Positions 1-11,755 of a stretch of 64,000 bases of DNA are shown here, piece by piece. The DNA is from Euphorbia lathyris. Its lineage: Eukaryota; Streptophyta; Magnoliopsida; Malpighiales; Euphorbiaceae. Position numbers and translations under genes: made by a program. Every line of letters starts with the position of its first letter. Within the stretch, counting starts at the first letter, position 1. The DNA lies in assembly GCF_963576675.1 (NCBI RefSeq), contig NC_088911.1, positions 80,009,256 to 80,073,255 on the forward strand. The letters run 5' to 3'. The notes beneath the pieces are model-generated. The model had not been told where the DNA came from and did not search any database. It was given only the letters and a program-made list of their open reading frames with translations.

Positions 1-433
1 AATTGCAAAAATGGCTTGAACCTTCCATATTTTTGCATGCGACTTATAAACACATTACACGAACTAAAATGATATAATAGCGGATTTTTGGATGGTCATA
101 GTTAAGCTGCTAATCCAAAAACGACATAAATTATTTAGAACTATTAGTATATCCTACTATATTTTTAAATGACATCATTAACATATGTACATAGTAAAAT
201 TACATATGATCCGAAAGCACAATACAAAATTACTAACCCAATTTGGTTAATATATAGTTATAACACAAATTTTTTTGAGTTGAGTTAGAGTTTACTCATT
301 TCATATCAACTCGATAATTGATATGACACGAACACGACACTAACTCAATAATAAGCAAAAAATTTAGAATACTCTAGGAGTAATACACCTAACAAATCAA
401 TTAATGTCACATGTACATTTTTTTCTTAAATTA

Positions 434-757
434 CTTCACTAGGTAGATTTTTGAAAGAAAAAAAAAATTAAAATTGATTTTGCTTGAAAAGGTTACTAAT
501 AAATTTATACAATTTCATATGTTAGAGTCAAATATGTACTTTTCAGAAAATATTAGAGAGGAATTTAGCCTTTATGTCAATAAATTAAATTACTTCACTA
601 GGTAGCTTTTTGAAAAAAAAAAGAAAAAAAAGGATTAAAATTGATTTTACTTGAAAAGGTTAGGAGTAAATTTATAAATTTATATACTTTTCATAAAATA
701 TTAAAGTGAAATTTAGCCTTTATGTCAATAAATTAAATTACTTCACTAGGTAGATTT
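434..757. repeat. Minisatellite, ~145-bp monomer, two copies left
   Basis: Two degenerate tandem copies remain. Each runs from AAAATTGATTTT through TCAATAAATTAAATTACTTC to ACTAGGTAG. They are preceded by the tail of a lost first copy. The other units have three copies. Confidence 0.8.
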
Positions 758-974
758 TTGAAAAAAAAAACAAGATTTAATTTGATAATCAAATGACAAA
801 AATTGGTAATTAAAGGAGACAAAATAGATTGAATTCATAGCATACAAAAATGTGAACTCAAAAAGGAAAAAAAGCAATGTTTTAAAAAAGGCTTACATAT
901 ATTTTCTTTTTCTGATTATAATATTTATTGTTTCATTGAAATAAAAATACATCGAACCTAACCATAGCCATAGC

Positions 975-1007
975 TAGGGTTAGGTATTGTCCTGAACAAA
1001 ACCCTAA
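975..1007. promoter_or_regulatory. Pair of telo-box-like motifs flanking the zinc-finger 3' end
   Basis: TAGGGTTAG at 975-983 and AAACCCTAA at 999-1007 lie in opposite orientation just beyond the minus-strand stop codon. AAACCCTA is the known plant telo-box. Both motifs recur in most units (copy 6 has AAAATCCTAA in the second). Any function is inference. Confidence 0.4.
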
Positions 1008-1020
1008 TCTTTATGCTGCT

Positions 1021-1536
1021 CTACAGCTTCAAGTTCAAGTCTAGCACTTCAAACTCAGAATCAGAATCAGAAATAGGGATCAAGGGTTTCTCCAGCTGCT
1101 GAAGAAATGGCTGGGTGAATTTCCTCGAAACCTGAAAAGGGAGAGGGAAACTTTGTGACCCAAACCCGTAGTTGTTCCTCACAGTTGGAAAAGGAGAGTA
1201 CATGTCTGGGGCTGCCCGAGGATGAATAAACTGATTAGGATTCGGATTAAACATAGTACTGTAAACATTTGGAATGGGAAAACTGAAGTTGTTTCTTTGA
1301 CCGGAGAGACGGCTCAAGCCACCACCGGAAGCATTAAGAGACGGTGGTGGCTGCTGCATCCTTCTAGAGGCAGAAACAGAAGAACCATCATGATCCGTAG
1401 ACATGTGAATTTCGATGTGATGAAGAAAAGCTTCAGTGCTCACAAAAACCTGGTTACAAATTCGACAGGCGATTTGTGGAGTGCCGGCGTACGTGCTTGT
1501 AGGAAGATTGTTGGAATTCCACCCATATCCAGCCAT
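1021..1536 (-). CDS. C2H2 zinc-finger protein with C-terminal EAR motif, copy 1
   Basis: An uninterrupted 171-codon, intron-free frame. One C2H2 finger is visible: C24-x2-C27-x12-H40-x3-H44 (CRICNQVF...HHIEIH). It lacks the QALGGH helix typical of many plant EPF-type fingers. The middle is Asn/Pro/Ser/Phe-rich and probably disordered. An acidic SDSDSEFE stretch precedes the C-terminal LDLNLKL (165-171), which fits the LxLxL/DLN-type EAR motif known to recruit TOPLESS-class corepressors. A nuclear transcriptional repressor is therefore the likely role, but the target is unknown. The ATG lies about 75 bp downstream of a TATA-like CTATAAAT. A longer upstream 66-codon frame begins above that TATA box and is unlikely to be used. 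This copy differs from copy 2 at residue 19 (Thr) and at VSRKF. Confidence 0.8.
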   Translation of the reverse strand: MAGYGWNSNNLPTSTYAGTPQIACRICNQVFVSTEAFLHHIEIHMSTDHDGSSVSASRRMQQPPPSLNASGGGLSRLSGQRNNFSFPIPNVYSTMFNPNPNQFIHPRAAPDMYSPFPTVRNNYGFGSQSFPLPFQVSRKFTQPFLQQLEKPLIPISDSDSEFEVLDLNLKL

Positions 1537-1612
1537 AGATTCAGGGTTTGAAAATTGAATTTTTGTCTTTTTTTGATAATCTGAAGAGAGGGCAAGAGAG
1601 AAGAGGGGTGTA

Positions 1613-1620
1613 ATTTATAG
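1613..1620 (-). promoter_or_regulatory. TATA box of zinc-finger copy 1
   Basis: CTATAAAT on the minus strand, about 77 bp upstream of the ATG. It is followed by a short CT-rich leader typical of a plant 5' UTR (ACCCCTCTTCTCTCTTGCCC). The motif is identical in the other open copies. Confidence 0.55.
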
Positions 1621-2532
1621 CTAATTTGGTTACCATACACAGGTCATGTGCTAAGTTGTATAAAATGGCAAATATAGTATCTTAATTATTATGTGCAGAG
1701 GATATGACTCATCAAATAAAAAGTTCAGAGTGGAGGGAAAGTTTTGGAGTATAGGGGCAACATCTGAATTTCTAAAAGTTACAAATGATCCCACGTATTG
1801 TATCTAATAACATCATAATTCTTAATAAAATTTGTTGCATGCTGAAAATGGAAGACACGCTCCGTCATGTCTCAAAATGCTCGTCACGTATCAAAAGAAT
1901 GTGATAAATAGACAACAAATTAGGAAATTTTGAAAGTTCACGGTACAGTAGAATTTTTGGGTTATCCAATGCAATTAGACGAGATTATGGAGATATTGAA
2001 TGTAACTGGACAGGTTATTGAATCAATTAGATAAGAACATAGGGTTATTAAACGCAATTGAAATTTTAGGCCAATACCTTGTTTGATAACTCATCTAATC
2101 ATTTAAATTAAAAATTAAGCACTTATTTAATTTAAATGTGCTTTTTTGAAGGTAATTCACGTGTGTTTGTATTATCAACTAATTGTTTATATTCGGTATT
2201 TAAAATTCAGTATTTAATTTTATATTTTTTCAGCACCTAATTTTTATTTCTATCAAACAACATATAAGTACAGATTATATAAATCATGAAATCTATATTA
2301 CATATAATAACAGAAACAGAAAGAAGATTAGAAGAGAATTTTAGATGCCATTTTGATGATGTTGCATGCTCTTACAAACAGAACATTTTTTTTTAAATGT
2401 AAAAATTGATAGTGATATTATAGAACAAAAGGTATGAATTGGAAGAGTTTAATCGTAAGAAAAAAAAAGGTAATTGGATTTGATGGGATTTTGATGATGT
2501 GATGCTCTTAGAAAAATGATAATTCTTTTTTT

Positions 2533-3051
2533 GGTTAAGGTGCAAAAATATCCCTAACGTTTTGGGCTAGGAGCAATTTTACCCCTAACGTCTAAAATGG
2601 TGAAATTTTACCCCTAACGTTGATAAATTGGGTCAATTTCAGACACTATTATAAAATACAGATATTTTTGTTCATTGTTCTGCACCAATTTCATAATAAT
2701 TCGTCTAAAAAAAGGATTTCATAGTTTTTATAATTTAATAATAGAATTTGAGATTAATATTTATAAATTCGGTGGATTTTTAAAATTTTTTTTATCTAAT
2801 CCGTACAAAAAAGACAGTATATTTTTTTTATTTTTTTCACATTCCAATGAATGTTTGTGATTTGTTACTGATAAAATAACACACATATGAAGTGTAGATA
2901 ACAAGATTCATGAGCGAGAAGACAGTTTGATGAATTATTTCTCAAATCGACCCAATTTATTAACGTTAGGGGTAAAATTGCTCCTGACTTCCAACTTTAG
3001 GGGTAAAATTGCTCTGGCCCAAAACGTTAGGGGTATTTTTGCATCTTAACC
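2533..3051. mobile_element. MITE with long terminal inverted repeats, unit 1
   Basis: The left end GGTTAAGGTGCAAAAATATC mirrors the right end GGTATTTTTGCATCTTAACC. The similarity continues inward as CCCTAACGTTTTGGGC against GCCCAAAACGTTAGGGG, giving arms of about 90 bp with internal ~30-bp tandem steps (ACGTTAGGGGTAAAATTGC). T-rich direct repeats (TTCTTTTTT) flank both ends and fit a 9-10 bp target duplication, hence a Mutator-like guess. No coding capacity. It is present at the same site in every unit that keeps this region, so it predates array expansion. Confidence 0.75.
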
Positions 3052-3830
3052 CTTCTTTTTTTTATAAATTGTTAGTTATTATTTTTTTAAATGTAAAATT
3101 TTTTAGTGATATTATAGAACAAAAGACAAGATTTGGAAGGGTTTTTTTTAAGAAAAGAATTGGAAGAGTTAATAGTAAGAAAAAAATTGGAAAAATCAAT
3201 TTGTTTAAGAGTGAATTGAATGTGGTTAATGACATTTTTATAAGGGAAAATTACCCAGAAAATTCATATTTTAAAAACTATTTACAATTATGACAAGTTA
3301 TAATTTTGGATTATATCAAACTAGTAAAATCAGTACTTTTAATATATTTTAAGGATTAGAGTTTATAAATTAGAAGTCTAGAATATATTTTCTAAGGTTT
3401 ATAATTTCTGAATTTGAGTCTATAATTTTTAAATTATGGTATAAAATCATAATATATAGAGAGAATAATGACATATTAAGAATTAAATTTAGTGATATGA
3501 CTTAGTTGTAATTTTGTACTTAATTATGATATTCATATATTTGACCCTTTTTATAAAGGCAAATGACATTAGAGTTTTTTTTTTGAAGTGGTTTGGTATT
3601 AATACCACAATGAAATACTTTTTTCATCTTCTAACATTTAAGCATAACTCATAGTTTTTTTTCTATTTAATACGTTTATATCGAGTCATGATTACCCATC
3701 GTTTGCCCATATATAATGACAAAAAGCATGGCTAGATTTATAGTTATTATGTAGTCTCTGTATCAAGTTATGATTGCCCCCCGTTTGATCATATATAATG
3801 ATCCTATATTAGGTGGGGAATTTATAGAAA

Positions 3831-4140
3831 GGTCCTGGTCCTCCAACTCACTAAAAGAACCTTCCATATACTAATTGACACCTGTCCTTCACTTATAACA
3901 GCTCATCAAATAAAAACTCTCTTTCACGGCAAAACACGTTCTCCATCTCTCTCCTCCATTTTCCGTCACTCCGATTGCCTCACTCAGATTGCCGCTGCTG
4001 ATGAAGTCTTGTTGCCGATCTCCACCGTTCTCTTTCAGCCTGTTTATCAGTGTAGTGAGACCTGTCACTGATTGATTTTCCCTTCGTCAAATTCTCTTCT
4101 CCGTTTGCTTCTTAACCATTCCATCTCTCTCTCTCTCTCA
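3831..4140. other. Conserved GC-richer block ending in (CT)n, unit 1
   Basis: It runs from GGTCCTGGTCCTCCAACTC to a (CT)n tract and is clearly less AT-rich than its surroundings. It looks like the start of a plant transcription unit on the plus strand: a CT-rich leader and a short ATG frame of 24 codons starting ATGAAGTCTTGTTGC. The longer open frame differs between units and is closed by a stop, so I do not call a gene. Possible promoter or exon remnant. Confidence 0.4.
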
Positions 4141-5345
4141 CTTTTTTTTGTCAAAGTGTGTAAAATATTTACTATGTTACTAATATAGTTAGAAATAATA
4201 ACCACAAAAATGTGCAAAACTACTTCAGTTTATCGACAAATTAATATGTTTGGAAATGTCTGATATGACAGTTTAATAATTGTCAAGTTAGTTCATTCAA
4301 ATTTTCTATTATCTAGCAGTAGTGGCAGAACCAGGACATTAGATGAGCCGAGGTTCAACTTAATGAAACAATCGTTGTTCATCGACGAGTCATTTAAAAA
4401 AAATTAAAACTTCATAGTTAAACCTTATTTCTATCTTTTATTCCTATATATCTTACCAATAACAACCTAGGAATGATAAATTTATACGCGATCGATTACT
4501 CGATATGTAATTATAGTGTTTGAATTTAGTTTAGTAGGTAATGAGTAATTTTTTAGTTGAGAGAAAAGTGATACATAAATTTTAGGGTTGAATTGGTGTT
4601 GACCTGCTAACTCGAAAATGTCATGAATATTTAAAATTATTATCATATTCTCTAATGTGTTTATATTTCATTTAATTAGTAAACGTAATAAAATTACAAT
4701 TACTAATTGCAAAACTGGCTTGAACCTTCCATATTTTTGCATGCGACTTATAAACACATTACACGAACTAAAATGATATATTAGCGGATTTTTGGATGGT
4801 CATAGTTAAGCTGCTAATCCAAAAACGACATAAATTATTTAGAACTATTACTATATCCTACTATATTTTTAAATGACATCATTAACATATGTACATAGTA
4901 AAATTACATATGATCCGAAAGCACAATACAAAATTACTAACCCAATTTGGTTAATATATAGTTATAACACAAATTTTTTTGAGTTGAGTTAGAGTTGACT
5001 CATTTCATATCAACTCGATAATTGATATGACACGAACACGACACTAACTCAATAATAAGAAAAAAATTTAGAATACTCTAGGAGTAATACACCTAACAAA
5101 TCAATTAATGTCACATGTACATTTTTTTCCTTACACAAATCATCTCCCATGAAGTGGTATGTACAATTATTTTGACTGATTGGTGTATTACTCCTGGAAT
5201 ACAGTAAAAAAAAATTCAATAATTGTCACATCTACAACAACCCCTCTTCATGTCTTTCACTCTTTGACAAAGTGGGCTTGAAAATTATTTTGAAACAAAT
5301 TTCAAGGACTATCCCCCTATGGAGTTCTGCCCCTGGACAAGTAAC

Positions 5346-5792
5346 ATTGATTTTGCTTAAAATAGTTAGGAGTAAATATATACCATTTCATATGTTAGAG
5401 TCGAATCTATATTTTTCTGAAAATGCGCGTAACAAATTTCGCTTTTATCCCAATAAATTAAATTACTTCACTAGGTAGATTTTTGAAAGAAAAAAAGAAT
5501 TAAAATTGATTTTGCTTGAAAAGGTTACTAATAAATTTATACAATTTCATATGTTAGAGTCAAATATGTACTTTTCAGAAAATATTAGATAGGAATTTAG
5601 CCTTTATGTCAATAAATTAAATTACTTCACTAGGTAGCTTTTTGAAAAAAAAAGGAAAAAAATGATTAAAATTGATTTTACTTGAAAAGGTTAGGAGTAA
5701 ATTTATAAAATTTATATACTTTTCATAAAATATTAAAGTGAAATTTATCCTTTATGTCAATAAATTAAATTACTTCACTAGGTAGATTTTTG
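5346..5792. repeat. Minisatellite, three ~145-bp copies, unit 2
   Basis: Three degenerate direct repeats, each ending in AATTAAATTACTTCACTAGG. The first copy is the most diverged (it carries TTTCTGAAAATGCGCG). Short frames crossing the repeats read SKYIPFHMLESNLYFSENAR but carry no domain signal. Confidence 0.85.
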
Positions 5793-6051
5793 AAAAAAAA
5801 ACAAGATTTAATTTGATAATCAAATGACAAAAATTGGCAATTAAAGGAGACAAAATAGATTGAATTCATAGCATACAAAAATGTGAACTCAAAAAGGAAA
5901 AAAAGCAATGTTTTAAAAAAGGCTTACATATATTTTCTTTTTCTGATTATAATATTTATTGTTTCATTGAAATAAAAATACATCGAACCTAACCATAGCC
6001 ATAGCTAGGGTTAGGTATTGTCCTGAGCAAAACCCTAATCTTTATGCTGCT

Positions 6052-6567
6052 CTACAGCTTCAAGTTCAAGTCTAGCACTTCAAACTCAGAATCAGAATCA
6101 GAAATAGGGATCAAGGGTTTCTCCAGCTGCTGAAGAAATGGCTGGGTGAATTTCCTTGGAACCTGAAAAGGGAGAGGGAAACTTTGTGACCCAAACCCGT
6201 AGTTGTTCCTCACAGTTGGAAAAGGAGAGTACATGTCTGGGGCTGCCCGAGGATGAATAAACTGATTAGGATTCGGATTAAACATAGTACTGTAAACATT
6301 TGGAATGGGAAAACTGAAGTTGTTTCTTTGACCGGAGAGACGGCTCAAGCCACCACCGGAAGCATTAAGAGACGGTGGTGGCTGCTGCATCCTTCTAGAG
6401 GCAGAAACAGAAGAACCATCATGATCCGTAGACATGTGAATTTCGATGTGATGAAGAAAAGCTTCAGTGCTCACAAAAACCTGGTTACAAATTCGACAGG
6501 CGATTTGTGGAGCGCCGGCGTACGTGCTTGTAGGAAGATTGTTGGAATTCCACCCATATCCAGCCAT
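6052..6567 (-). CDS. C2H2 zinc-finger protein with EAR motif, copy 2
   Basis: An open 171-codon frame with the same architecture as copy 1: finger C24/C27/H40/H44 and terminal LDLNLKL. It has Ala at residue 19 and VPRKFTQ near residues 136-142. The 5' leader and TATA box are the same as in the other copies. On the minus strand, AATAAA about 115 bp past the stop (in AACAATAAATATT) could serve as a poly(A) signal. Confidence 0.8.
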   Translation of the reverse strand: MAGYGWNSNNLPTSTYAGAPQIACRICNQVFVSTEAFLHHIEIHMSTDHDGSSVSASRRMQQPPPSLNASGGGLSRLSGQRNNFSFPIPNVYSTMFNPNPNQFIHPRAAPDMYSPFPTVRNNYGFGSQSFPLPFQVPRKFTQPFLQQLEKPLIPISDSDSEFEVLDLNLKL

Positions 6568-6643
6568 AGATTCAGGGTTTGAAAATTGAATTTGTGTCTT
6601 TTTTTGATAATCTGAAGAGAGGGCAAGAGAGAAGAGGGGTGTA

Positions 6644-6651
6644 ATTTATAG
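6644..6651 (-). promoter_or_regulatory. TATA box of zinc-finger copy 2
   Basis: CTATAAAT on the minus strand at the same spacing from the ATG as in copy 1. Confidence 0.55.
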
Positions 6652-7564
6652 CTAATTTGGTTACCATACACAGGTCATGTGCTAAGTTGTATAAAATGGC
6701 AAATATAGTATCTTAATTATTATGTGCAGAGGATATGACTCATCAAATAAAAAGTTCAGAGTGGAGGGAAAGTTTTGGAGTATAGGGGCAACATCTGAAT
6801 TTCTAAAAGTTACAAATGATCCCACGTATTGTATCTAATAACATCATAATTCTTAATAAAATTTGTTGCATGCTGAAAATGGAAGACACGCTCCGTCATG
6901 TCTCAAAATGCTCGTCACGTATCAAAAGAATGTGATAAATAGACAACAAATTAGGAAATTTTGAAAGTTCACGGTACAGTAGAATTTTTGGGTTATCCAA
7001 TGCAATTAGACGAGATTATGGAGATATTGAATGTAACTGGACAGGTTATTGAATCAATTAGATAAGAACATAGGGTTATTAAACGCAATTGAAATTTTAG
7101 GCCAATACCTTGTTTGATAACTCATCTAATCATTTAAATTAAAAATTAAGCACTTATTTAATTTAAATGTGCTTTTTTGAAGGTAATTCACGTGTGTTTG
7201 TATTATCAACTAATTGTTTATATTCGGTATTTAAAATTCAGTATTTAATTTTATATTTTTTCAGCACTTAATTTTTATTTCTATCAAACAACATATAAGT
7301 ACAGATTATATAAATCATGAAATCTATATTACATATAATAACAGAAACATAAAGAAGATTAGAAGAGAATTTTAGATGCCATTTTGATGATGTTGCATGC
7401 TCTTACAAACAGAACATTTTTTTTAAATGTAAAAATTGTTAGTGATATTATAGAACAAAAGGTATGAATTGGACGAGTTTAATCGTAAGAAAAAAAAAGG
7501 TAATTGGATTTGATGGGATTTTGATGATGTGGCATGCTCTTAGAAAAATGATAATTCTTTTTTG

Positions 7565-8142
7565 GGTTAAGGTGCAAAAATATCCCTAACGTTTTGGGCT
7601 AGGAGCAATTTTACCCCTAACGTCTAAAATGGTGCAATTTTACCCCTAACGTTGATAAATTGGGTCAATTTCAGACACTATTATAAAATACAGATATTTT
7701 TGTTCATTATTCTGCACCAATTGCATAATAATTCGTCTAAAAAAAGGATTTCATATTTTTTATAATTTAATAATAGAATTTGAGATTAATATTTATAAAT
7801 TCGGTGGATTTTTAGAATTTTTTTTATCTAATCCGTACAAAAAAGACAGTATATTTTTTTATTTTTTTCACATTCCAATGAATGTTTGTGATTTGTTACT
7901 GATAAAATAACACACATATGAAGTGTAGATAACAAGATTCATGAGCGAGAAGACAGTTTGATGAATTATTTCTCAAATCGACCCAATTTATTAACGTTAG
8001 GGGTAAAATTGCTCCTGACTTCCAACGTTAGGGGTAAAATTGCTCTTGACTTCCAACGTTAGGGGTAAAATTGCACCATTTTAGACGTCAGGGATAAAAT
8101 TGCTCCTGGCCCAAAACGTTAGGGGTATTTTTGCATCTTAAC
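7565..8142. mobile_element. Long-TIR MITE, unit 2
   Basis: Same element as in unit 1, with one more ~30-bp step in the right arm (three copies of AACGTTAGGGGTAAAATTGC before the ACGTC block). The arms can pair along about 90 bp. Non-coding. Confidence 0.75.
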
Positions 8143-8925
8143 TCTCCTTTTTTTTATAAATTGTTAGTTATTATTTTTTTAAATGTAAAAATTGTTAGTG
8201 ATATTATAGAACAAAAGACAAGATTTGGAAGGGTTTTTTTTTAAGAAAAGAATTGGAAGAGTTAGTAGTAAGAAAAAAATTGGAAAAATCAATTTGTTTA
8301 AGAGTGAATTGAATGTGGTTAATGACATTTTTATAAGGGAAAATTACCCAGAAAATTCATATTTTAAAAACTATTTATAACTATGACAAGTTATAATTTT
8401 GGATTATATCAAACTAGTAAAATCAGTACTTTTAATATATTTTAAGGATTAGAGTTTATAAATTAGAAGTCTAGAATATATTTTCTAAGGTTTATAATTT
8501 CTGAATTTGAGTCTATAATTTTTAAATTATGGTATAAAATCATAATATATAGAGAGAATAATGACATATTAAGAATTAAATTTAGTGATATGACTTAGTT
8601 GTAATTTTGTACTTAATTATGATATTCATATATTTGACCCTTTTTATAAAGGCAAATGACATTAGATTTTTTTTTTTTGAAGTGGTTTGGTATTAATACC
8701 ACAATGAAATACTTTTTTCATCTTCTAACATTTAAGCATAATTCATAGTTTTTTTTTCTATTTAATACGTTTATATCGAGTCATGATTACCCATCGTTTG
8801 ACCATATATAATGACAAAAAGCATGGCTAGATTTATAGTTATTATGTAGTCTCTGTATCAAGTTATGATTGCCCCCGTTTGATCATATATAATGATCCTA
8901 TATTAGCCTGGGGAATTTATAGGAA

Positions 8926-9218
8926 GGTCCTGGTCCTCCAACTCACTAAAAGAACCTTCCATATACTAATTGACACCTGTCCTTCACTTATAACAGCTCA
9001 TCAAATAAAAACTCTCTTTCACGGCAAAACACGTTCTCCATCTCTCTCCTCCATTTTCCGTCACTCCGATTGCCTCACTCAGATTGCCGCTGCTGATGAA
9101 GTCTTGTTGCCGATCTCCACCGTTCTCTTTCAGCCTGTTTATCAGTGTAGTGAGACCTGTCACTGATTGATTTTCCCTTCGTCAAATTCTCTTCTCCGTT
9201 TGCTTCTTAACCATTCCA

Positions 9219-9246
<28 letters not shown>
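8926..9246. other. Conserved block with (CT)n, unit 2
   Basis: Same block as at 3831-4140 with a longer (CT)n tract. Only here does a frame extend upstream to an ATG (8879-9166, 95 codons), because of a small local change (AGCCTGGGG for AGGTGGGG). That makes it a chance extension rather than a conserved protein. Confidence 0.4.
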
Positions 9247-9252
<6 letters not shown>

Positions 9253-10448
9253 GTCAAAGTGTCTAAAATGTTTACTATGTTACTAATATAGTTAGAAATA
9301 ATAACCACAAAAATGTGCAAAACTACTTCAGTTTATCGACAAATTAATATGTTTGGAAATGTCTGATATGACAGTTTAATAATTGTCAAGTTAGTTCATT
9401 CAAATTTTCTATTATATAGAAGTAGTGGCAGAACCAGGACATTAGATGAGCCGAGGTTCAACTTAATGAAACAATCGTTGTTCATCGACGAGTCATTTAA
9501 AAAAAATTAAAACTTCATAGTTAAACCTTATTTCTATCTTTTATTCCTATATAATCTTACCAATAACAACCTAGGAATGATAAATTTATACGCGATCGAT
9601 TACTCGATATGTAATTATAGTGTTTGAATTTAGTTTAGTAGGTAAGGAGTAATTTTTTAGTTGAGAGAAAAGTGATACATAAATTTTAGGGTTGAATTGG
9701 TGTTGACCTGCTAACTCGAAAATGTCATGATTATTTAAAATTATTATCATATTCTCTAATGTGTTTATATTTCAATTAATTAGTAAACGTAATAAAATTA
9801 CAATTACTAATTGCAAAAATGGCTTGAACCTTCCATATTTTTGCATGCGACTTATAAACACATTACACGAACTAAAATGATATATTAGCGGATTTTTGGA
9901 TGGTCATAGTTAAGCTGCTAATCCAAAAACGACATAAATTATTTAGAACTATTACTATATCCTACTATATTTTTAAATGACATCATTAACATATGTACAT
10001 AGTAAAATTACATATGATCCGAAAGCACAATACAAAATTACTAACCCAATTTGGTTAATATATAGTTATAACACAAATTTTTTTGAGTTGAGTTAGAGTT
10101 GACTCATTTCATATCAACTCGATAATTGATATGACACGAACACGACACTAACTCAATAATAAGAAAAAAATTTAGAATACTCTAGGAGTAATACACCTAA
10201 CAAATCAATTAATGTCACATGTACATTTTTTTCCTTAGACAAATCATCTCCCATGAAGTGGTATGTACAATTATTTTGACTGATTGGTGTATTACTCCTG
10301 GAATACAGTAAAAAAAATTCAATAATTGTCACATCTACAACAACCCCTCTTCATGTCTTTCACTCTTTGACAAAGTGGGCTTGGAAATTATTTTGAAACA
10401 AATTTCAAGGACTATCCCCCTATGGAGTTCTGCCCCTGGACAAGTAAC

Positions 10449-10896
10449 ATTGATTTTGCTTAAAATAGTTAGGAGTAAATATATACCATTTCATATGTTA
10501 GAGTCGAATCTATATTTTTCTAAAAATGCGCGTAACAAATTTCGCTTTTATCCCAATAAATTAAATTACTTCACTAGGCAGATTTTTGAAAGAAAAAAAG
10601 AATTAAAATTTATTTTGCTTGAAAAGGTTACTAATAAATTTATACAATTTCATATGTTAGAGTCAAATATGTACTTTTCAGAAAATATTAGAGAGGAATT
10701 TAGCCTTTATGTCAATAAATTAAATTACTTCACTAGGTAGCTTTTTGAAAAAAAAAAGAAAAAAATGATTAAAATTGATTTTACTTGAAAAGGTTAGGAG
10801 TAAATTTATAAAATTTATATACTTTTCATAAAATATTAAAGTGAAATTTAGCCTTTATGTCAATAAATTAAATTACTTCACTAGGTAGATTTTTGA
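10449..10896. repeat. Minisatellite, three copies, unit 3
   Basis: Same three-step repeat. A TAG to CAG change (ACTAGGCAG) joins the first two copies into one 121-codon frame (10375-10740). Since it is unique to this unit and purely repeat-derived, it is not called as a gene. Confidence 0.85.
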
Positions 10897-11155
10897 AAAA
10901 AAAAACAAGATTTAATTTGATAATCAAATGACAAAAATTGGTAATTAAAGGAGACAAAATAGATTGGATTCATAGCATACAAAAATGTGAACTCAAAAAG
11001 GAAAAAAAACAATGTTTTAAAAAAGGCTTACATATATTTTCTTTATCTGATTATAATATTTATTGTTTCATTGAAATAAAAATACATCGAACCTAACCAT
11101 AGCCATAGCTAGGGTTAGGTATTGTCCTGAATAAAACCCTAATCTTTATGCTGCT

Positions 11156-11671
11156 CTACAGCTTCAAGTTCAAGTCTAGCACTTCAAACTCAGAATCAGA
11201 ATCAGAAATAGGGATCAAGGGTTTCTGCAGCTGCTGAAGAAATGGCTGGGTGAATTTCCTCGGAGCCTGAAAAGGGATAGGGAAACTTTGTGACCCAAAC
11301 CCGTAGTTGTTCCTCACAGTTGGAAAAGGAGAGTACATGTCTGGGGCTGCCCGGGGATGAATAAACTGATTAGGATTCGGATTAAACATAGTACTGTAAA
11401 CATTTGGAATGGGAAAACTGAAGTTGTTTCTTTGACCGGAGAGACGGCTCAAGCCACCACCGGAAGCATTAAGAGACGGTGGTGGCTGCTGCATCCTTCT
11501 AGAGGCAGAAACAGAAGAACCATCATGATCCGTAGACATGTGAATTTCGATGTGATGAAGAAAAGCTTCAGTGCTCACAAAAACCTGATTACAAATTCGA
11601 CAGGCGATTTGTGGAGCGCCGGCGTACGTGCTTGTAGGAAGATTGTTGGAATTCCACCCATATCCAGCCAT
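11156..11671 (-). CDS. C2H2 zinc-finger protein with EAR motif, copy 3
   Basis: An open 171-codon frame. The finger cysteines and histidines and the LDLNLKL terminus are intact. Substitutions relative to copies 1 and 2 include QSFPIPF, QAPRKF and LQKP (Glu to Gln). This variant clusters with copies 4 and 6 rather than with copies 1 and 2. Confidence 0.8.
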   Translation of the reverse strand: MAGYGWNSNNLPTSTYAGAPQIACRICNQVFVSTEAFLHHIEIHMSTDHDGSSVSASRRMQQPPPSLNASGGGLSRLSGQRNNFSFPIPNVYSTMFNPNPNQFIHPRAAPDMYSPFPTVRNNYGFGSQSFPIPFQAPRKFTQPFLQQLQKPLIPISDSDSEFEVLDLNLKL

Positions 11672-11747
11672 AGATTCAGGGTTTGAAAATTGAATTTGTG
11701 TCTTTTTTTGATAATCTGAAGAGAGGGCAAGAGAGAAGAGGGGTGTA

Positions 11748-11755
11748 ATTTATAG
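11748..11755 (-). promoter_or_regulatory. TATA box of zinc-finger copy 3
   Basis: CTATAAAT on the minus strand, same spacing as in the other copies. Confidence 0.55.

Larger units (their letters stand above)
1..4704. repeat. Tandem unit 1 (about 5 kb array monomer)
   Basis: The first monomer starts at the phase chosen here (AATTGCAAAAATGGCTTG); the same string recurs at the start of every later unit. It is 4704 bp, shorter than the others, because about 330 bp are missing after position ~425. That gap removes the segment seen at about 5134-5461 in unit 2, including the first minisatellite copy. The rest of the order is standard: minisatellite, zinc-finger gene on the minus strand, AT-rich spacer (1640-2530), MITE, AT-rich spacer (3052-3830), CT-rich block, and AT-rich tail (4141-4704). 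I see no further genes in the spacers. Confidence 0.95.
4705..9808. repeat. Tandem unit 2
   Basis: A complete, uninvaded monomer of 5104 bp, useful as the reference for the array. Order: AT-rich leader (4705-5340), three-copy minisatellite, zinc-finger gene, spacer (6670-7560), MITE, spacer (8143-8925), CT block, and AT-rich tail (9247-9808). The tail contains GTGGCAGAACCAGGA, a motif often seen in dispersed plant repeats. No other gene is visible. Confidence 0.95.

Noticed and set aside
1222..1551. 109-115 codon plus-strand frames over every zinc-finger copy (also near 6253, 11357, 19719, 29759, 48189)
   Set aside because: They are mirror frames of the minus-strand gene. They have no domain, and their conservation is explained by the coding strand opposite.
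1440..1640. 66-codon minus-strand frame overlapping the zinc-finger start in most units
   Set aside because: Its ATG lies upstream of the TATA box, so it would not be in the transcript, and the frame has no recognisable content.
5272..5478. 68-codon frame (MGLKIILKQISRTIPLWS...) repeated in units, 121 codons in unit 3
   Set aside because: It runs through the minisatellite. Its length changes with single-base differences, the apparent start is not an ATG (TTG or GTG), and there is no domain.
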